DNA of 64,000 nt from Chloracidobacterium validum (lineage in GTDB: Bacteria > Acidobacteriota > Blastocatellia > Chloracidobacteriales > Chloracidobacteriaceae). Under the pieces are notes generated by a model. It was not told the DNA's origin and made no database searches. It saw nothing but the letters and a program-made list of their open reading frames with translations. The translations under genes and the position numbers were made by a program. This document shows positions 26,948 to 36,517 of the stretch, in pieces. How positions within the stretch are numbered: the stretch's first letter is position 1; the number at the start of each line of letters is the position of its first letter. The DNA lies in contig NZ_CP072648.1 in the NCBI RefSeq assembly GCF_018304825.1, positions 851,501-915,500 on the forward strand, in the 5' to 3' direction.

Positions 26948-28169
26948 TGTTGCCCCCTGGCTCGACATAGCTCCGGCGGTATTGGAGTTCCAACCGCTTG
27001 TTGTCGGGCTTGCCGTCGCCGTCAATATCCACCAGGACTTCAATCTTCCGGCGCTTGCCTTCGCGGCGCGGGTTGGTGGGTTCATAGCCGATGCTGTATT
27101 GGTTGCGCAGCAGCGCGTCAATCGAGCGCAGGGTGGTCGGCAGTTCACCCACAAAGGTCACCGGGAAGTAGCGCCCGCCGGAGCTATCGGCAAAGGTGCG
27201 AAGTGTGTTGAACGCCTGGAGAAAGGTCAGGTTGGTTTCCGGCGACAGGCGTGGGTCGTTGAGCTTGTAAAAGAGGTTGCCGATGCCAATGCAATAGACC
27301 GGCACGCCGGCGTTTTCGACAATCTTGCGCGCCTGGTCGTAGTTGATGCGGCTAAAGGTATCAATGCCGAGTGCGATGAGCAGAATGGCCGTGCGTCCCT
27401 GGACTTCTTCCAATCCGGTGTAATCCTCGCCGTCGAGCTTCCCGCCCTTGATGACAAACTTCAGCGTATCGAACAGGTTGCTTTCGGTGAACGCCGGGAA
27501 GTTGCGATACAGGAGCGCGATGCTCGACCGCAGTACGGCGGGGTCATTCGTGAAATCGGTGAGAACTTTTGGGCGAATGTCAAAGGGAACAATCGAGATG
27601 TAGTCGTTGGCCCGGACAAAGCGCTCGATGAACTGGGCAGCCGGTTCGAGCACTTCAAAGACCAGCGGGCCGATGACCCGGCTATACTCCAGGATCATCA
27701 CCAGCGTAATGGCGCTGTCGCCAACTTGAAAGTTGGTGATGTCCTGCTTGACCCCATCTTCCAAAATCGTGAAGTTGGCCGGCTTGAGGTCGGTAAAGAT
27801 GCGGCCGGTTTTTTTGTCGTAAACGACGACTTCCAAGTTGACGACATCGGTGGACAACACAATGATGTTACCTTCATCATCCGTGGTTGGGGCTTTGGTC
27901 GGAGGGCGACGGCGTGGTGTCCCCATGGGGCGGTTTGGGTCTTGCCCGTCCTGGGCGGCATCTCTGGGCGGCGCTGCCGGTTTCTCATCGGGAAGTGTCC
28001 GGTTGGGTTTGTCGTTTTCTGGGGATGGTGGAGGTGTTTTGCGAGTTGCGCCCGATTGCGCCTGGGCGGTCCGTGGCGGCACGACAGCCGGCAAGCCAAC
28101 GGAAATAAGGCACAAGATGATGGCGGCGTAACGGCCGGAGCCATAACCAAGGGACTGCATCAGGTTCAC
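26928..28169 (-). CDS. Secreted VWFA-related domain protein of the acidobacterial type
   Basis: 413 residues. The N-terminus is hydrophobic (about 12-37, YAAIILCLISVGLPAVV) and is followed by a Pro-rich acidic linker to about residue 100. The domain then starts with VVNLEVVVYDKKTGRIFTDLKPANFTILEDGVKQDITNF, the hallmark of the acidobacterial VWFA-related family, and continues with TAILLIALGIDTFSRINYDQARKIVENAGVPVYCIGIG. The usual DxSxS metal site is replaced by LEYSRV, so metal binding is doubtful. The C-terminus (QYSIGYEPTNPRREGKRRKIEV) is also typical. It is the main taxonomic marker in this window. It overlaps the LolA-like gene; function unknown. Confidence 0.88.
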   Translation of the reverse strand: MNLMQSLGYGSGRYAAIILCLISVGLPAVVPPRTAQAQSGATRKTPPPSPENDKPNRTLPDEKPAAPPRDAAQDGQDPNRPMGTPRRRPPTKAPTTDDEGNIIVLSTDVVNLEVVVYDKKTGRIFTDLKPANFTILEDGVKQDITNFQVGDSAITLVMILEYSRVIGPLVFEVLEPAAQFIERFVRANDYISIVPFDIRPKVLTDFTNDPAVLRSSIALLYRNFPAFTESNLFDTLKFVIKGGKLDGEDYTGLEEVQGRTAILLIALGIDTFSRINYDQARKIVENAGVPVYCIGIGNLFYKLNDPRLSPETNLTFLQAFNTLRTFADSSGGRYFPVTFVGELPTTLRSIDALLRNQYSIGYEPTNPRREGKRRKIEVLVDIDGDGKPDNKRLELQYRRSYVEPGGNNGKRKK

Positions 28170-28298
28170 GTCACTACCTCCAAATCAAAGATTCTCTTGG
28201 GTTTGTCGCAGGACTCGCCGCCGGCGTTGCCTGTTGTCGCCCCAGTTCCTCTTTTGTCACACCGGACCGGAAACGACAAGTGCCGCAAGTTCAGGGCA

Positions 28299-29471
28299 TT
28301 AGGCGCGGGTTGTGGCGCGCAGCCAAAACAACGCCAGCCAGGCGCCACCGGCGGCGACCCAGAAGGGAGCCGTTGGGTCGAGTTTTTCCCAGAGCAGTCC
28401 GGCAGTGGTACTGGCCACTACCACGCTCAGACTCGCCAGCATCGTTTGCAGGCCAATCGCTGCGCCCCGTTGCTCGGGTGGGACAATCTCTGCAATCCAG
28501 GCCTTGCTGACGCCTTCCGTTGCGGCGGCATAGAGTCCGTAGATAGCAAAGCACACCCAGGCCTGCCAGGCTTGGGTAAGCAGCGCAAAGCCAACGTACA
28601 CGGCAGCGTATAACCCAAGCCCCCAGCCGATGACCCGCCGTTTCCCCAAGCGGTCGGCAAGGTCTCCAGCCGGGTAAGCTGCCAGCGTATAGACGGCGTT
28701 GTAAAGCACATAACCACCAATGGCAGCGGTGTCTGAAAACCCCGCCTGCTTGGCTTTGAGAATGAGAAACACGTCGCTGCTGTTGACCAGTCCAAACAAT
28801 GTCAGAGCAATTACAAGGCGGCGGTAGTCGGGTGGCGACTGCTTCCAGTACGACAGCACTGCCAGGGGAGCAAAGCGCCGCGACGAGGCCGGCTGGAAGG
28901 GCACGTCTTGGACGCGCCACACGCACAGCACAGCCAAGATGCCGGGCAGAAAGGCCAGAAGAAACAGGGTTGCATAGTCACCTGGCCGTAAGGCGAGAAA
29001 AGCCAGCGCGGCCAATGGGCCCAGCACGGCCCCGGCAGTATCCATGGCGCGGTGAAAGCCGAAAACACGCCCCTGCGCGCCAATCGGAGCATGGCTTGCC
29101 AGCAGCGCATCGCGTGGGGCGCTGCGCAGTCCCTTACCCAGCCGGTCGGCCAGTCGGCCGAGTGCCACCGCCGAGGCCGCCGGCCACAGTCCGGGAAGCG
29201 GTTTGGAAAATGCCGACAGCGTGTAGCCGGCGCGGACAAACGGCGCGCGCGTTCCAAGCCGGTCTGACAGCGCCCCAAAATACCCTTTGAGAATCCCCCC
29301 CATGCCCTCGGCCAGGCCTTCCAGCAGGCCAACCAGGATCAACGACGCGCCCAGGGGACCGGTCAGATAAAGTGGAGCAATGGGGTACAGCATCTCGCTG
29401 GCCATGTCGGTCAATAGACTGACCAGGCCAAGCAGAATAATCGGCCGGGAGATTGGGCGCTGGGCAACCAT
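28299..29471 (-). CDS. MFS transporter
   Basis: 390 residues with about twelve hydrophobic segments. GLVSLLTDMASEMLYPIAPLYLTGPLGAS starts the N-terminal half and KGYFGALSDRLGTRAPFVRAGY gives the MFS A-motif-like loop (GALSDRLGTR); a second copy, GDLADRLGKRRVIGWG, lies in the C-terminal half. The sequence resembles MFS proteins with a SDMASEM first helix seen beside metal or drug genes; the substrate is unknown. The start shares its A with the stop of the upstream metallophosphoesterase (TGATG), so the two are coupled. Confidence 0.9.
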   Translation of the reverse strand: MVAQRPISRPIILLGLVSLLTDMASEMLYPIAPLYLTGPLGASLILVGLLEGLAEGMGGILKGYFGALSDRLGTRAPFVRAGYTLSAFSKPLPGLWPAASAVALGRLADRLGKGLRSAPRDALLASHAPIGAQGRVFGFHRAMDTAGAVLGPLAALAFLALRPGDYATLFLLAFLPGILAVLCVWRVQDVPFQPASSRRFAPLAVLSYWKQSPPDYRRLVIALTLFGLVNSSDVFLILKAKQAGFSDTAAIGGYVLYNAVYTLAAYPAGDLADRLGKRRVIGWGLGLYAAVYVGFALLTQAWQAWVCFAIYGLYAAATEGVSKAWIAEIVPPEQRGAAIGLQTMLASLSVVVASTTAGLLWEKLDPTAPFWVAAGGAWLALFWLRATTRA

Positions 29472-30229
29472 CAGAGTTCAAGCTGGAAGGGCGTGAAGTC
29501 AACGCTGTCGGCGCTGACGAGCTGGATGCGTGTCCGTCCGAGTCGCCCAGTGAAGGCGGTGGCAATTGCCGCGCCGTGGAGATGACCATACACGCACCAG
29601 TCGGCTTCGTAAGCTTCCAGCAACTGGGTAAATCCGCTTGGCTCGTGCCGCGCATTCATTGGTGGGTAGTGCAACATGACCACCAATCGGTCGAAATTCG
29701 CCCGTTGTTGATGGGCAGCCTCCAGCCCAAGGCGCAGTCGGCCGACTTCGCGCTCATAAATTTTCCAATCCTGAGCCGTGTACGCTTGACGCGGCTTCTC
29801 ACGACGGATGACCGCTTCCTGCCGCTCAAACGCATCCGTGCTCGGTTCATCGCCCGGACACTGCCAGCCGCGCGTGCCCACAAAGGCAATCCGCTGGATG
29901 ATGACACAGTTGGCTTGCAAGGGGATCACCGAGGAGTCAACCAACGCCCGCACCTTGGATAGGGAATGCCACCAAAAGTCATGATTGCCACGAATGATGA
30001 GCTTTCGTCCGGGAAGACGGGCAATCCAGTCGAGGTCAGGGCGAACATCGTCGCTGCGCATCGCCCAGGACAGATCGCCGACGAGCAGGAGTAGGTCGTC
30101 AGGCGTGCCGATCCGCGTCCAGGCCGCGGCAATTTTGTTGGCGTGATCGCGCCATTGCTCCCCGAAGATGTGCATGGGTTTGGGTTTGGCAAAGGACAGG
30201 TGAGGGTCGCCGAGAGCAAACACGCGCAT
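29471..30229 (-). CDS. Metallophosphoesterase
   Basis: 252 residues from the ATG at 30229; an upstream TTG at 30283 would add 18 residues without resemblance to the family. RVFALGDPHLSF gives the first metal ligands (GDxH), LLLVGDLSWAM the second (GD), IIRGNHDFWW the GNHD motif, MLHYPPMNARHEP the next His and CVYGHLHG the GHxH. The motif set is complete, so it should be an active cytoplasmic phosphoesterase. The substrate is unknown. Followed by the MFS gene with a one-base overlap. Confidence 0.9.
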   Translation of the reverse strand: MRVFALGDPHLSFAKPKPMHIFGEQWRDHANKIAAAWTRIGTPDDLLLLVGDLSWAMRSDDVRPDLDWIARLPGRKLIIRGNHDFWWHSLSKVRALVDSSVIPLQANCVIIQRIAFVGTRGWQCPGDEPSTDAFERQEAVIRREKPRQAYTAQDWKIYEREVGRLRLGLEAAHQQRANFDRLVVMLHYPPMNARHEPSGFTQLLEAYEADWCVYGHLHGAAIATAFTGRLGRTRIQLVSADSVDFTPFQLEL

Positions 30230-30455
30230 AGGCCGAAGTACTTGGTCAGCGAGCCGAAACTGATAGCCCACCGATTTGATCAAACTTTTTCACGTCCCAA
30301 CGTCTCAAAATGACGTAGCTTCTATGAGAAAGCAGGCTTTTTAAGAAAATTTGGTTGAAATTACCGCAATGAAGTAATGAAATCCTGGGTGGCATTCCGT
30401 AAGCTAGCCCGGTGATCAGGCATCATCGTTCGTTTCGTTATTATTGAAACAAAAC

Positions 30456-32018
30456 ATGTCACAAACAACACTGCCGCCGCTTGGGACTTCTTCATCGTCC
30501 ACCGCTGTCCCGTTTGTTCGTTCACTCCTACCTTCGGTTAGCGACACGACGTTTCACTCACTCGGCCACGTGGTCATTGCCGGGCTTCTGCTCTTTGATG
30601 CCCTGGCAGCCACCGGATCGCTGGCCGCTGGCATTTGGATTGCCTCGACGTTCTGGCAGGTTGAGCCATCTTTCACGCCTTATGTGCCTTTTTTGCCAAC
30701 CCTGCTCATCGTGCGGTTGCTGACGCTGCGGCACTACGGACTCTATCGGCTGCGGGGGGCATTTCGATACTCCGATGACCTCCTTGGCGCTTTCAAGGGG
30801 GTCTCGCTTGGTTGCATCTATGGCTTTGTCACCCTACTGTTTTTTCACCGGGGCATTCTTGACCAGCCGTTGTTTCTATCGCGGGTCGTCTTTGTTTGCG
30901 ACTGGGCATTGATGCTGTTTCTGGTCGTCGCCAGCCGGGTCATGCTGCGCCAGGCGCAGTCCTGGGTGCGCAATGAAGGCCATGATTTGATCCCAGCCTT
31001 CGTCGTTGGTGCCGGCGAGGAGGCGCGTGTCTGCATCGCTGAAATCAACGAGTCGCCGCGCCTGGGCTACAAGGTGCTGGGCGTGCTGGCAACCGATGAC
31101 CGCGTTTCCGACCTGCCGGATATGATCGAGGATGTGCCCGTCATCGGCACGTTCGACGACCTGCCGGAGCTGGCCCGCGCGCTGGGCATCAAGGAAGTCC
31201 TGATTACGGACGCCCATCTGCACCCACGGCGCATTTTCAACGCCATGATGAACGCCGGGCGGAAGCACCATCTCAACTTCCGTGTCGTGCCCAGTCTGTT
31301 TAACTGTCTGCCGGAAAAAACGCAGATTGAGCAACTCGGTTCGCTGCCGATGATCCAGCTTTTCCGCGATCCACTTTCGGGGATCAATCGGTTTCTCAAG
31401 CGGGGGCTGGATGTGATTGGCGCTGCTGTGGGTCTGATTGTGTTGTCACCCGTGCTGGCGCTCATCGCCATTGCCATCCGCCGCGAATCACCAGGCCCAA
31501 TTTTCTACCGGCAAGAGCGTGTTGGCATGGATGGACGGACGTTTCAAATGCTCAAGTTCCGCTCGATGTATGCTGACGCCACGGATGAAATTCATCGGCG
31601 ACTCATGGTTGAGACCATCAAGTATCCCTCCCGTGCCAATCGAGGAACGCGCGGGAAGCCACTCTATGGCAAGGTGTTCAACGACCCACGGCTGACCAAG
31701 GTCGGAAAGTGGATTCGCCGCTACAGCCTCGATGAACTTCCAAACTTGTGGAACGTCCTCAAGGGCGAGATGAGCTTGGTCGGTCCGCGTCCGCCAATCC
31801 CCTATGAAGTGGCCGAGTATCAAGACTGGCACCGCACCCGTTTCAGCGTGAAGGGCGGCGTGACCGGGTTGTGGCAGGTCTCTGGACGCAACCGGCTCAC
31901 CTTCGAGCAGATGGTGCGACTGGATGTGTACTACATTGAAAACTGGTCGCTGTGGCTCGACATCAAGATTCTGCTGCGCACCATCCCGGTTGTGCTTCGG
32001 GGTGACAACACGTACTGA
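30456..32018 (+). CDS. Polyprenyl glycosylphosphotransferase (WcaJ/WbaP type)
   Basis: 520 residues from the ATG at 30456; a TTG at 30444 gives four more. Four or five N-terminal membrane segments (to about 165) precede a CoA-binding-like domain (FVVGAGEEARVCIAEI, about 185-300). The catalytic C-terminus begins with the re-entrant helix RGLDVIGAAVGLIVLSPVLALIAIAI and has PIFYRQERVGMDGRTFQMLKFRSM, then RYSLDELPNLWNVLKGEMSLVGPRPP and GVTGLWQVSGRN. The enzyme starts exopolysaccharide or O-antigen repeat units by moving a sugar phosphate onto undecaprenyl phosphate. No other polysaccharide gene is adjacent. The AT-richer 226 bases upstream probably hold its promoter. Confidence 0.93.
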   Translation: MSQTTLPPLGTSSSSTAVPFVRSLLPSVSDTTFHSLGHVVIAGLLLFDALAATGSLAAGIWIASTFWQVEPSFTPYVPFLPTLLIVRLLTLRHYGLYRLRGAFRYSDDLLGAFKGVSLGCIYGFVTLLFFHRGILDQPLFLSRVVFVCDWALMLFLVVASRVMLRQAQSWVRNEGHDLIPAFVVGAGEEARVCIAEINESPRLGYKVLGVLATDDRVSDLPDMIEDVPVIGTFDDLPELARALGIKEVLITDAHLHPRRIFNAMMNAGRKHHLNFRVVPSLFNCLPEKTQIEQLGSLPMIQLFRDPLSGINRFLKRGLDVIGAAVGLIVLSPVLALIAIAIRRESPGPIFYRQERVGMDGRTFQMLKFRSMYADATDEIHRRLMVETIKYPSRANRGTRGKPLYGKVFNDPRLTKVGKWIRRYSLDELPNLWNVLKGEMSLVGPRPPIPYEVAEYQDWHRTRFSVKGGVTGLWQVSGRNRLTFEQMVRLDVYYIENWSLWLDIKILLRTIPVVLRGDNTY

Positions 32019-32033
32019 GGCAACACAGGCTAG

Positions 32034-32060
32034 CCTTCAGATAGAACCTTCAGATAGAAC
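32034..32060. repeat. Two-copy 13-bp tandem duplication
   Basis: CCTTCAGATAGAA occurs at 32034-32046 and again at 32047-32059, with one further matching base, in the 92-base gap between the glycosylphosphotransferase and xseA. The copies are identical. Confidence 0.85.
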
Positions 32061-32110
32061 TTTCCGCGGACAGCACCCTGCTCCTCGCATAAGCAATCGC
32101 GCGCGCACCA

Positions 32111-33502
32111 ATGCAGAACGTTCTAGAGCCACCGCCACCGCTTACGGTTTCCGCCCTGACTGCACAGATTCGGCGGCAACTAGAACGTGAGTTTGGCGAA
32201 GTCACTGTCGAAGGTGAGCTTTCAAACTTCGTTGCGCATACATCGGGCCACTGGTATTTCACGCTCAAGGATGCCCAGGCGCAAATCCGGTGCGCCTGCT
32301 GGAAAGGCACCAACTACCGGATTCGCTTTCGCCCGCAAAATGGCCAGCATGTCGTTTGTCGGGGGCGAATAACCGTCTATGCGCCAAAGGGTGAGTACCA
32401 GCTCACGGTCGAAGCCATGTCGCCGGTGGGCGTTGGGGCGCAGCAGATGGCCTTTGAACAGCTCAAAGCCAAGCTCAATCTGGAAGGGTTGTTCGCGCCA
32501 GAGCGCAAGCGCCCGTTACCGCTGATTCCGCGTCGCATTGGGATTGTGACCTCGTCCACCGGGGCTGCGCTTCACGATATCCTCAACGTGCTGCGTCGGC
32601 GAAACGATGGGGTAAGCGTTTTGCTTTACCCGGCGCCGGTCGAAGGCGTTGAAGCTGCGCCCCACATCGCGGCCGGCGTTCGGTGGTTCAGCGAGCACAA
32701 CGACTCAGGCTTTCCAGTGGATGTGCTCATCGTGGGGCGGGGCGGTGGGAGCGCCGAGTCACTGTGGGCGTTCAATACGGAGGAAGTCGCGCGGGCCATT
32801 GCCGCTTCTCGCATTCCGGTGATTTCGGCTGTCGGGCATGAGATTGACGTCACCATTGCCGACTTTGTTGCCGACCTGCGCGCCCCAACACCTTCGGCCG
32901 CGGCCGAGATGGTGGCGGCGCGGCGTGGCGATGTGCTGGCGCATGTGAACGCGCGTGCCTCGGCATTGGCCAAGTCCATGCGGATTCGATGGCTACAAGC
33001 ACGAAACAGAACGGAGTCCCTGGCCCACCACCCGGCATTTGCTGACACGCAGGCGCGCTTGCGCGACACGGTGCAGCAGTGCGATGAGCTGACGCTGGCC
33101 CTCCAGTTGGCAATACAGGGGAAGCTACGACTCGCAAGTTCGCGTCTGGAGCAACACGCGGGGCGTCTCCACCGTTACCCGTGGGAAACGACGCTTCAGG
33201 TTAGCCGCCAAGTCGTTGACAGACAGGTTGGCGCGCTGGTCAATGCTGCTCGGTTGCGGATGACGCGCGAACAGCACCGTCTGGGGCGCGCTCTTGCCCG
33301 GTTGGAAGCTCTGTCGCCCCTGCGGGTGCTGGCGCGGGGTTACGCGGTGGCGCAGCATCCTGATGGGCGCATCGTCCGCTCGGTTGATGACGTTCAGCCC
33401 GGTCAACCCCTGCGCATTCGCCTGGCGGACGGCTACCTGCACGGACGAGTTGAAAGCGTCGGGTCGCTGCCCGACGCCGAGGACGCGCCCCTGCGCCCGT
33501 AG
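32111..33502 (+). CDS. xseA: Exodeoxyribonuclease VII large subunit
   Basis: 463 residues. The N-terminal OB fold is clear (VEGELSNFVAHTSGHWYFTLKD, then GRITVYAPKGEYQL), as is the central nuclease part (IGIVTSSTGAALHDIL, GRGGGSAESLWAFNTEEVARAI, PVISAVGHEIDVTIADFVADLRAPTPSAAAE). A coiled-coil region and the C-terminal RGYAVAQHPDGRIVRSVDDV follow. ExoVII degrades single-stranded DNA with many small XseB subunits. No xseB-like ORF is seen next to it, so xseB must be elsewhere. The gene converges on the GGDEF sensor with only three bases between stops. Confidence 0.95.
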   Translation: MQNVLEPPPPLTVSALTAQIRRQLEREFGEVTVEGELSNFVAHTSGHWYFTLKDAQAQIRCACWKGTNYRIRFRPQNGQHVVCRGRITVYAPKGEYQLTVEAMSPVGVGAQQMAFEQLKAKLNLEGLFAPERKRPLPLIPRRIGIVTSSTGAALHDILNVLRRRNDGVSVLLYPAPVEGVEAAPHIAAGVRWFSEHNDSGFPVDVLIVGRGGGSAESLWAFNTEEVARAIAASRIPVISAVGHEIDVTIADFVADLRAPTPSAAAEMVAARRGDVLAHVNARASALAKSMRIRWLQARNRTESLAHHPAFADTQARLRDTVQQCDELTLALQLAIQGKLRLASSRLEQHAGRLHRYPWETTLQVSRQVVDRQVGALVNAARLRMTREQHRLGRALARLEALSPLRVLARGYAVAQHPDGRIVRSVDDVQPGQPLRIRLADGYLHGRVESVGSLPDAEDAPLRP

Positions 33503-33505
33503 GCT

Positions 33506-35785
33506 TTACTCATAGGACGTTGGTTTGTCTGGGCTGGTCAGCGCCGGCCAGCCGCCGCTCTGGAAACGCCATTCGCCGCTGGCGTAGGTCGTGACACGAT
33601 TGCCGCCGGCGCGTTTGGCGGCATACATCATTTTATCAGCACGCACGGTGAGTTCTTCCGCCGATTCTCCGGCGTACTCGACAATGCCAAAGCTGACGGT
33701 CACTTCGCCGTCGAAGCGCTCAAAGACGCCTCGGCAAATCCGTTCGCCAACGCGCCGGGCAGCTTCGGCCGGTGTTTCAGGCAGAATGAGAACGAACTCG
33801 TCGCCGCCATAGCGAAACGGTAAATCCACTTGCCGTCGGATGACCGACTGCACGAGTTGCCCGACCCAGCGCAGGAGCTCATCCCCGGCAACGTGGCCGC
33901 GCGTGTCGTTGAAGCGCTTGAACCCGTCTAAGTCGAAGTAGCATAGCGCAAAGGTCGCATCGCGGCGCTGCGCGCGCGCAATTTCACGCGGCAACAGGTC
34001 TTGGTAGTAACGTTTGTTGTAGAGTCCGGTCAGCTCGTCCGTAATGCTGAGTTTGAGCAGTTGTTCCTGCTGGGCGCGGCGTTCGGTGACATCAAGCAGC
34101 ACGAACAAAAAACCCTCGCTGCGCTTGGCCCGTAGCCGGTGAACCGACAGGCTGGCATAAAAACTCTCGCCGTTACGACGTTTGAGTTCCACATCGCCTT
34201 CGCCAAAGCGAACCGATTGCCCGGACAGAAGTCGGTCCAGGTCGGACGCGATGCTCGAATCCTGAAAAATCGGCGTGATGGATTGCCCGACGACTTCCTT
34301 GTCATCGTAGCCAAACATCATTTCCGCACCACGGCTGAACGTTACAATGTGTCCGGCGGGATCGGTTGAGATGATGGCCGTGTCCACCGCGACATCGAGC
34401 ACGGTTTGCAGGTATTCGTGCTCGGCCTGAGCTTGGTGGTAGAGGCGCGTGTTGCGGATCGCGGCCGAAACTTGCAGCGCAAGGTCCTCGGCGATGGCGC
34501 AGTCATCCTCGTCGAAGGCGTTGAGGCGCGCGCTTTCAAACTCCAACACGCCCTCGACCCGACCTTCCAGCCAGATGGGCGTCGCAATCTTGGAGCGCGA
34601 CAGCGTTGAGTGCCCACACCAGTCTGGCAACTGCCGCAAGTCGCGGCACAGAATCGTTTCACCGCTTGCCATCACCTCTTGAATGAGGCCGGCGTTGCCC
34701 TGCACCGTGGTGGTAATGAAGCTCGTTCTTTCTTTCAGCGTTGAAGCGATGTGAAAGTTTTCGCCCTTCGGGCCCGTCAAATACGGCGTGTAAATCGCGA
34801 CCACCTCGCACTCCATGTAGCGCTGCACCTGCTCGACGATGTGATCAATCACCGTCTCGAGGTCAAGGTTCCGCATCATTTGCCGTGTGACTTCATTGAT
34901 CAGAAAAACCTGTTCGCGCTTGCGTTGGACGGCGTGGTGCTGAAGTGCGTTGTCGGCGGCTTGGGCAAGATGGCGGGCCAACTGCCGCAATCCATCCACT
35001 TCTGCAGCCTTGAGCTTGATGCGGCGTGGGTAGCTCAGCATGGCGACGCCCCGCCAGCGACCGCCCTGCCGCAAGTTCAGGTGGAGGCGGTTGTCATCGG
35101 CGTAGGTCAGCGTATCGTCCGTTGCCGATAGGGCATCGATTTCGGAAAGGACAGTCTCAGTCGGAAGGGGTTGGATGACCGGTTCGCCGGTGGGTGACAG
35201 ACCGGCGCTGTAGCCAAAGCGTCCACCTTCGCCAGCAACCAGTAGTCGAATCATGGTGCACGGGGTGATGTGAAACAGGGCGTCAATGGCTGTGCGCGCC
35301 AGTGTCGCGAGGTCCAGGCTGGCATGAAACCTCAGGGCCAAGTCGCTGATGGCACTTGGCGAGAGCGTTTTGTCGGCTTCTTCCTCACGGCGCTCCGCGC
35401 GCGCAATGGCGCGGCGCAAGCGGTCGCCGGTGAATGGGGGCGTCAGGAGCTGGGTAACGCCTTCACTCCTGGCCCTGGCTGCCAGCGCCGTGTCGTCATT
35501 TGGCAGGCATCCCACAATCGGAAGTTGCGGATTGACCTGGTGAATGTAAGCCAAATGGCCCCACGTCACCGGGTCATCCTCTAGCGCAAGCAAGACGACA
35601 TCAAACTCATATTCGGCCATCAGGGCAATGAGTGATGTTCCATCCGCTGCGACCGTCAGTTGCAGCGTCCGACTTCGCTGAAGCAAGGTCTCCAGCGCGT
35701 CCCCTGCCAGTGTGGGAGCCGGCACGAACAAGACCTGCTTCTTGAACTCCACACGCGACATCTGGATGGTGGCAGGCGCGGGCAT
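33506..35785 (-). CDS. Multidomain diguanylate cyclase (receiver-like, GAF, PAS, GGDEF)
   Basis: 759 residues from the ATG at 35785 (other starts at 35806 and 35761). The first 125 residues look like a receiver without a clear phosphoacceptor Asp (DVVLLALEDDP). About 140-290 and 310-455 are GAF-like regions, the latter clearly so (DLETVIDHIVEQVQRYMECEVVAIY). About 465-590 is a PAS domain (TVLDVAVDTAIISTDPAGHIVTFSRGAEMMFGYDDKEVVGQ). The C-terminus has RYGGDEFVLILPE with the product-inhibition motif RQVD five residues before it. It should make c-di-GMP. Together with the HD-GYP protein at 20305 it forms opposite sides of that signal in this window. No membrane segment seen. Confidence 0.92.
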   Translation of the reverse strand: MPAPATIQMSRVEFKKQVLFVPAPTLAGDALETLLQRSRTLQLTVAADGTSLIALMAEYEFDVVLLALEDDPVTWGHLAYIHQVNPQLPIVGCLPNDDTALAARARSEGVTQLLTPPFTGDRLRRAIARAERREEEADKTLSPSAISDLALRFHASLDLATLARTAIDALFHITPCTMIRLLVAGEGGRFGYSAGLSPTGEPVIQPLPTETVLSEIDALSATDDTLTYADDNRLHLNLRQGGRWRGVAMLSYPRRIKLKAAEVDGLRQLARHLAQAADNALQHHAVQRKREQVFLINEVTRQMMRNLDLETVIDHIVEQVQRYMECEVVAIYTPYLTGPKGENFHIASTLKERTSFITTTVQGNAGLIQEVMASGETILCRDLRQLPDWCGHSTLSRSKIATPIWLEGRVEGVLEFESARLNAFDEDDCAIAEDLALQVSAAIRNTRLYHQAQAEHEYLQTVLDVAVDTAIISTDPAGHIVTFSRGAEMMFGYDDKEVVGQSITPIFQDSSIASDLDRLLSGQSVRFGEGDVELKRRNGESFYASLSVHRLRAKRSEGFLFVLLDVTERRAQQEQLLKLSITDELTGLYNKRYYQDLLPREIARAQRRDATFALCYFDLDGFKRFNDTRGHVAGDELLRWVGQLVQSVIRRQVDLPFRYGGDEFVLILPETPAEAARRVGERICRGVFERFDGEVTVSFGIVEYAGESAEELTVRADKMMYAAKRAGGNRVTTYASGEWRFQSGGWPALTSPDKPTSYE

Positions 35786-35867
35786 GAATGACGACGAAAA
35801 ATGCAAGGTGATGCGGGCGCGCCGGTAGTGTAAGCGAAGTTGTAGGACTGGTACAGCCTTTTGCTCG

Positions 35868-35908
35868 AATAAAGACGCCTGCCACCATCAACGCGACGGC
35901 GGCAGGCG
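35868..35908 (-). terminator. Intrinsic terminator of rnpB
   Basis: On the minus strand CGCCTGCC (35908-35901) pairs with GGCAGGCG (35883-35876) and is followed by TCTTTATT (35875-35868). It starts a few bases past the 3' end of the RNase P RNA, where a terminator is expected. Confidence 0.7.
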
Positions 35909-35913
35909 CATAG

Positions 35914-36337
35914 TTGGGACGGATGTGTAAGCCGAATTCTGTTCCGTCAAATGACGGTGACGGTCATTCATCTAGGCAGCCAATTGCTCGACTGCTCAAG
36001 CGACCTACCCGGAGATGCGTTTGCCGAAGCAACCTTGGGCGAGCAACCCTCGAGCATCCCCATATTTGGTCTTGCACCACGAGGAGTTTGCCTAGCCGAA
36101 CGTGTCACCACGCTCGCTGGTGCGCCTTTACCGCACCGTTTCACCATCGCCACTCCTGCGCCTGAAGGGCGCATAAGTCAGGCTGTCTGTTCTCTGTTGC
36201 ACTTGTCGTCGCGCCCGCGCGATGTTGCCATCGCCACGAACGCGCCCGGCCGTTAGCCGGCTCGCTGCTCTATGGTGTTCGGACTTTCCTCTCCCCACCA
36301 GTCGTTGGTTGCGACCGACGGGCAGCGACCGTCCCAT
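35914..36337 (-). ncRNA. rnpB: RNase P RNA, bacterial type A
   Basis: On the minus strand the universal 5' block GAGGAAAGTCCGAACACCA is read near 36290-36272. The 3' block AGAATTCGGCTTAC lies near 35941-35928, just after the GATGAATGACCGTC segment. The ends pair: TGGGACGG at the 5' side (36336-36329) with CCGTCCCA at the 3' side (35922-35915), forming helix P1 and fixing the limits to about 424 bases. ACAGAGAACAGACAG and GACAAGTGCAACAG follow in the expected middle part. This is the catalytic RNA that trims tRNA 5' leaders. Two tRNA genes lie directly upstream on the same strand. Confidence 0.95.
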
Positions 36338-36375
36338 CCGCCCCAAACACAAAAAGTTGAATCCGTCCTGGGAGC

Positions 36376-36465
36376 TGGCGGAGGAGGAGGGATTCGAACC
36401 CTCGATACAGTTTCCCGTATACAGCATTTCCAATGCTGCGCCTTCAGCCACTCGGCCACCCCTCC
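36376..36465 (-). tRNA. tRNA-Ser(GGA)
   Basis: 90 bases including an encoded CCA. Acceptor GGAGGGG pairs with CTCCTCC (one G-U), discriminator G. The anticodon loop TTGGAAA between ATTT-like arms of GCAT/ATGC gives anticodon GGA. The long variable arm (TATACGGGAAACTGTATC) marks a type II serine tRNA, and the T arm has GGGTTCGAATCCC. Confidence 0.96.
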
Positions 36466-36476
36466 AATCATAGACA

Positions 36477-36502
36477 CAGAATGCCGGGACAGCGGCATTC
36501 TG
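36477..36502. repeat. 10-bp hairpin between the two tRNA-Ser genes
   Basis: CAGAATGCCG, a six-base loop and CGGCATTCTG form a perfect stem in the 52-base spacer between the two tRNAs. No long T tract follows on the minus strand (TGTCTATGATTGG), so it may be a weak terminator or a processing structure. Confidence 0.6.
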
Positions 36503-36517
36503 CGTTTGGCGTAACAA

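Noticed and set aside
26982-28613. 543-codon plus-strand frame opposite the VWFA gene
   Set aside because: Low-complexity shadow; the minus-strand frame carries the recognisable domain.
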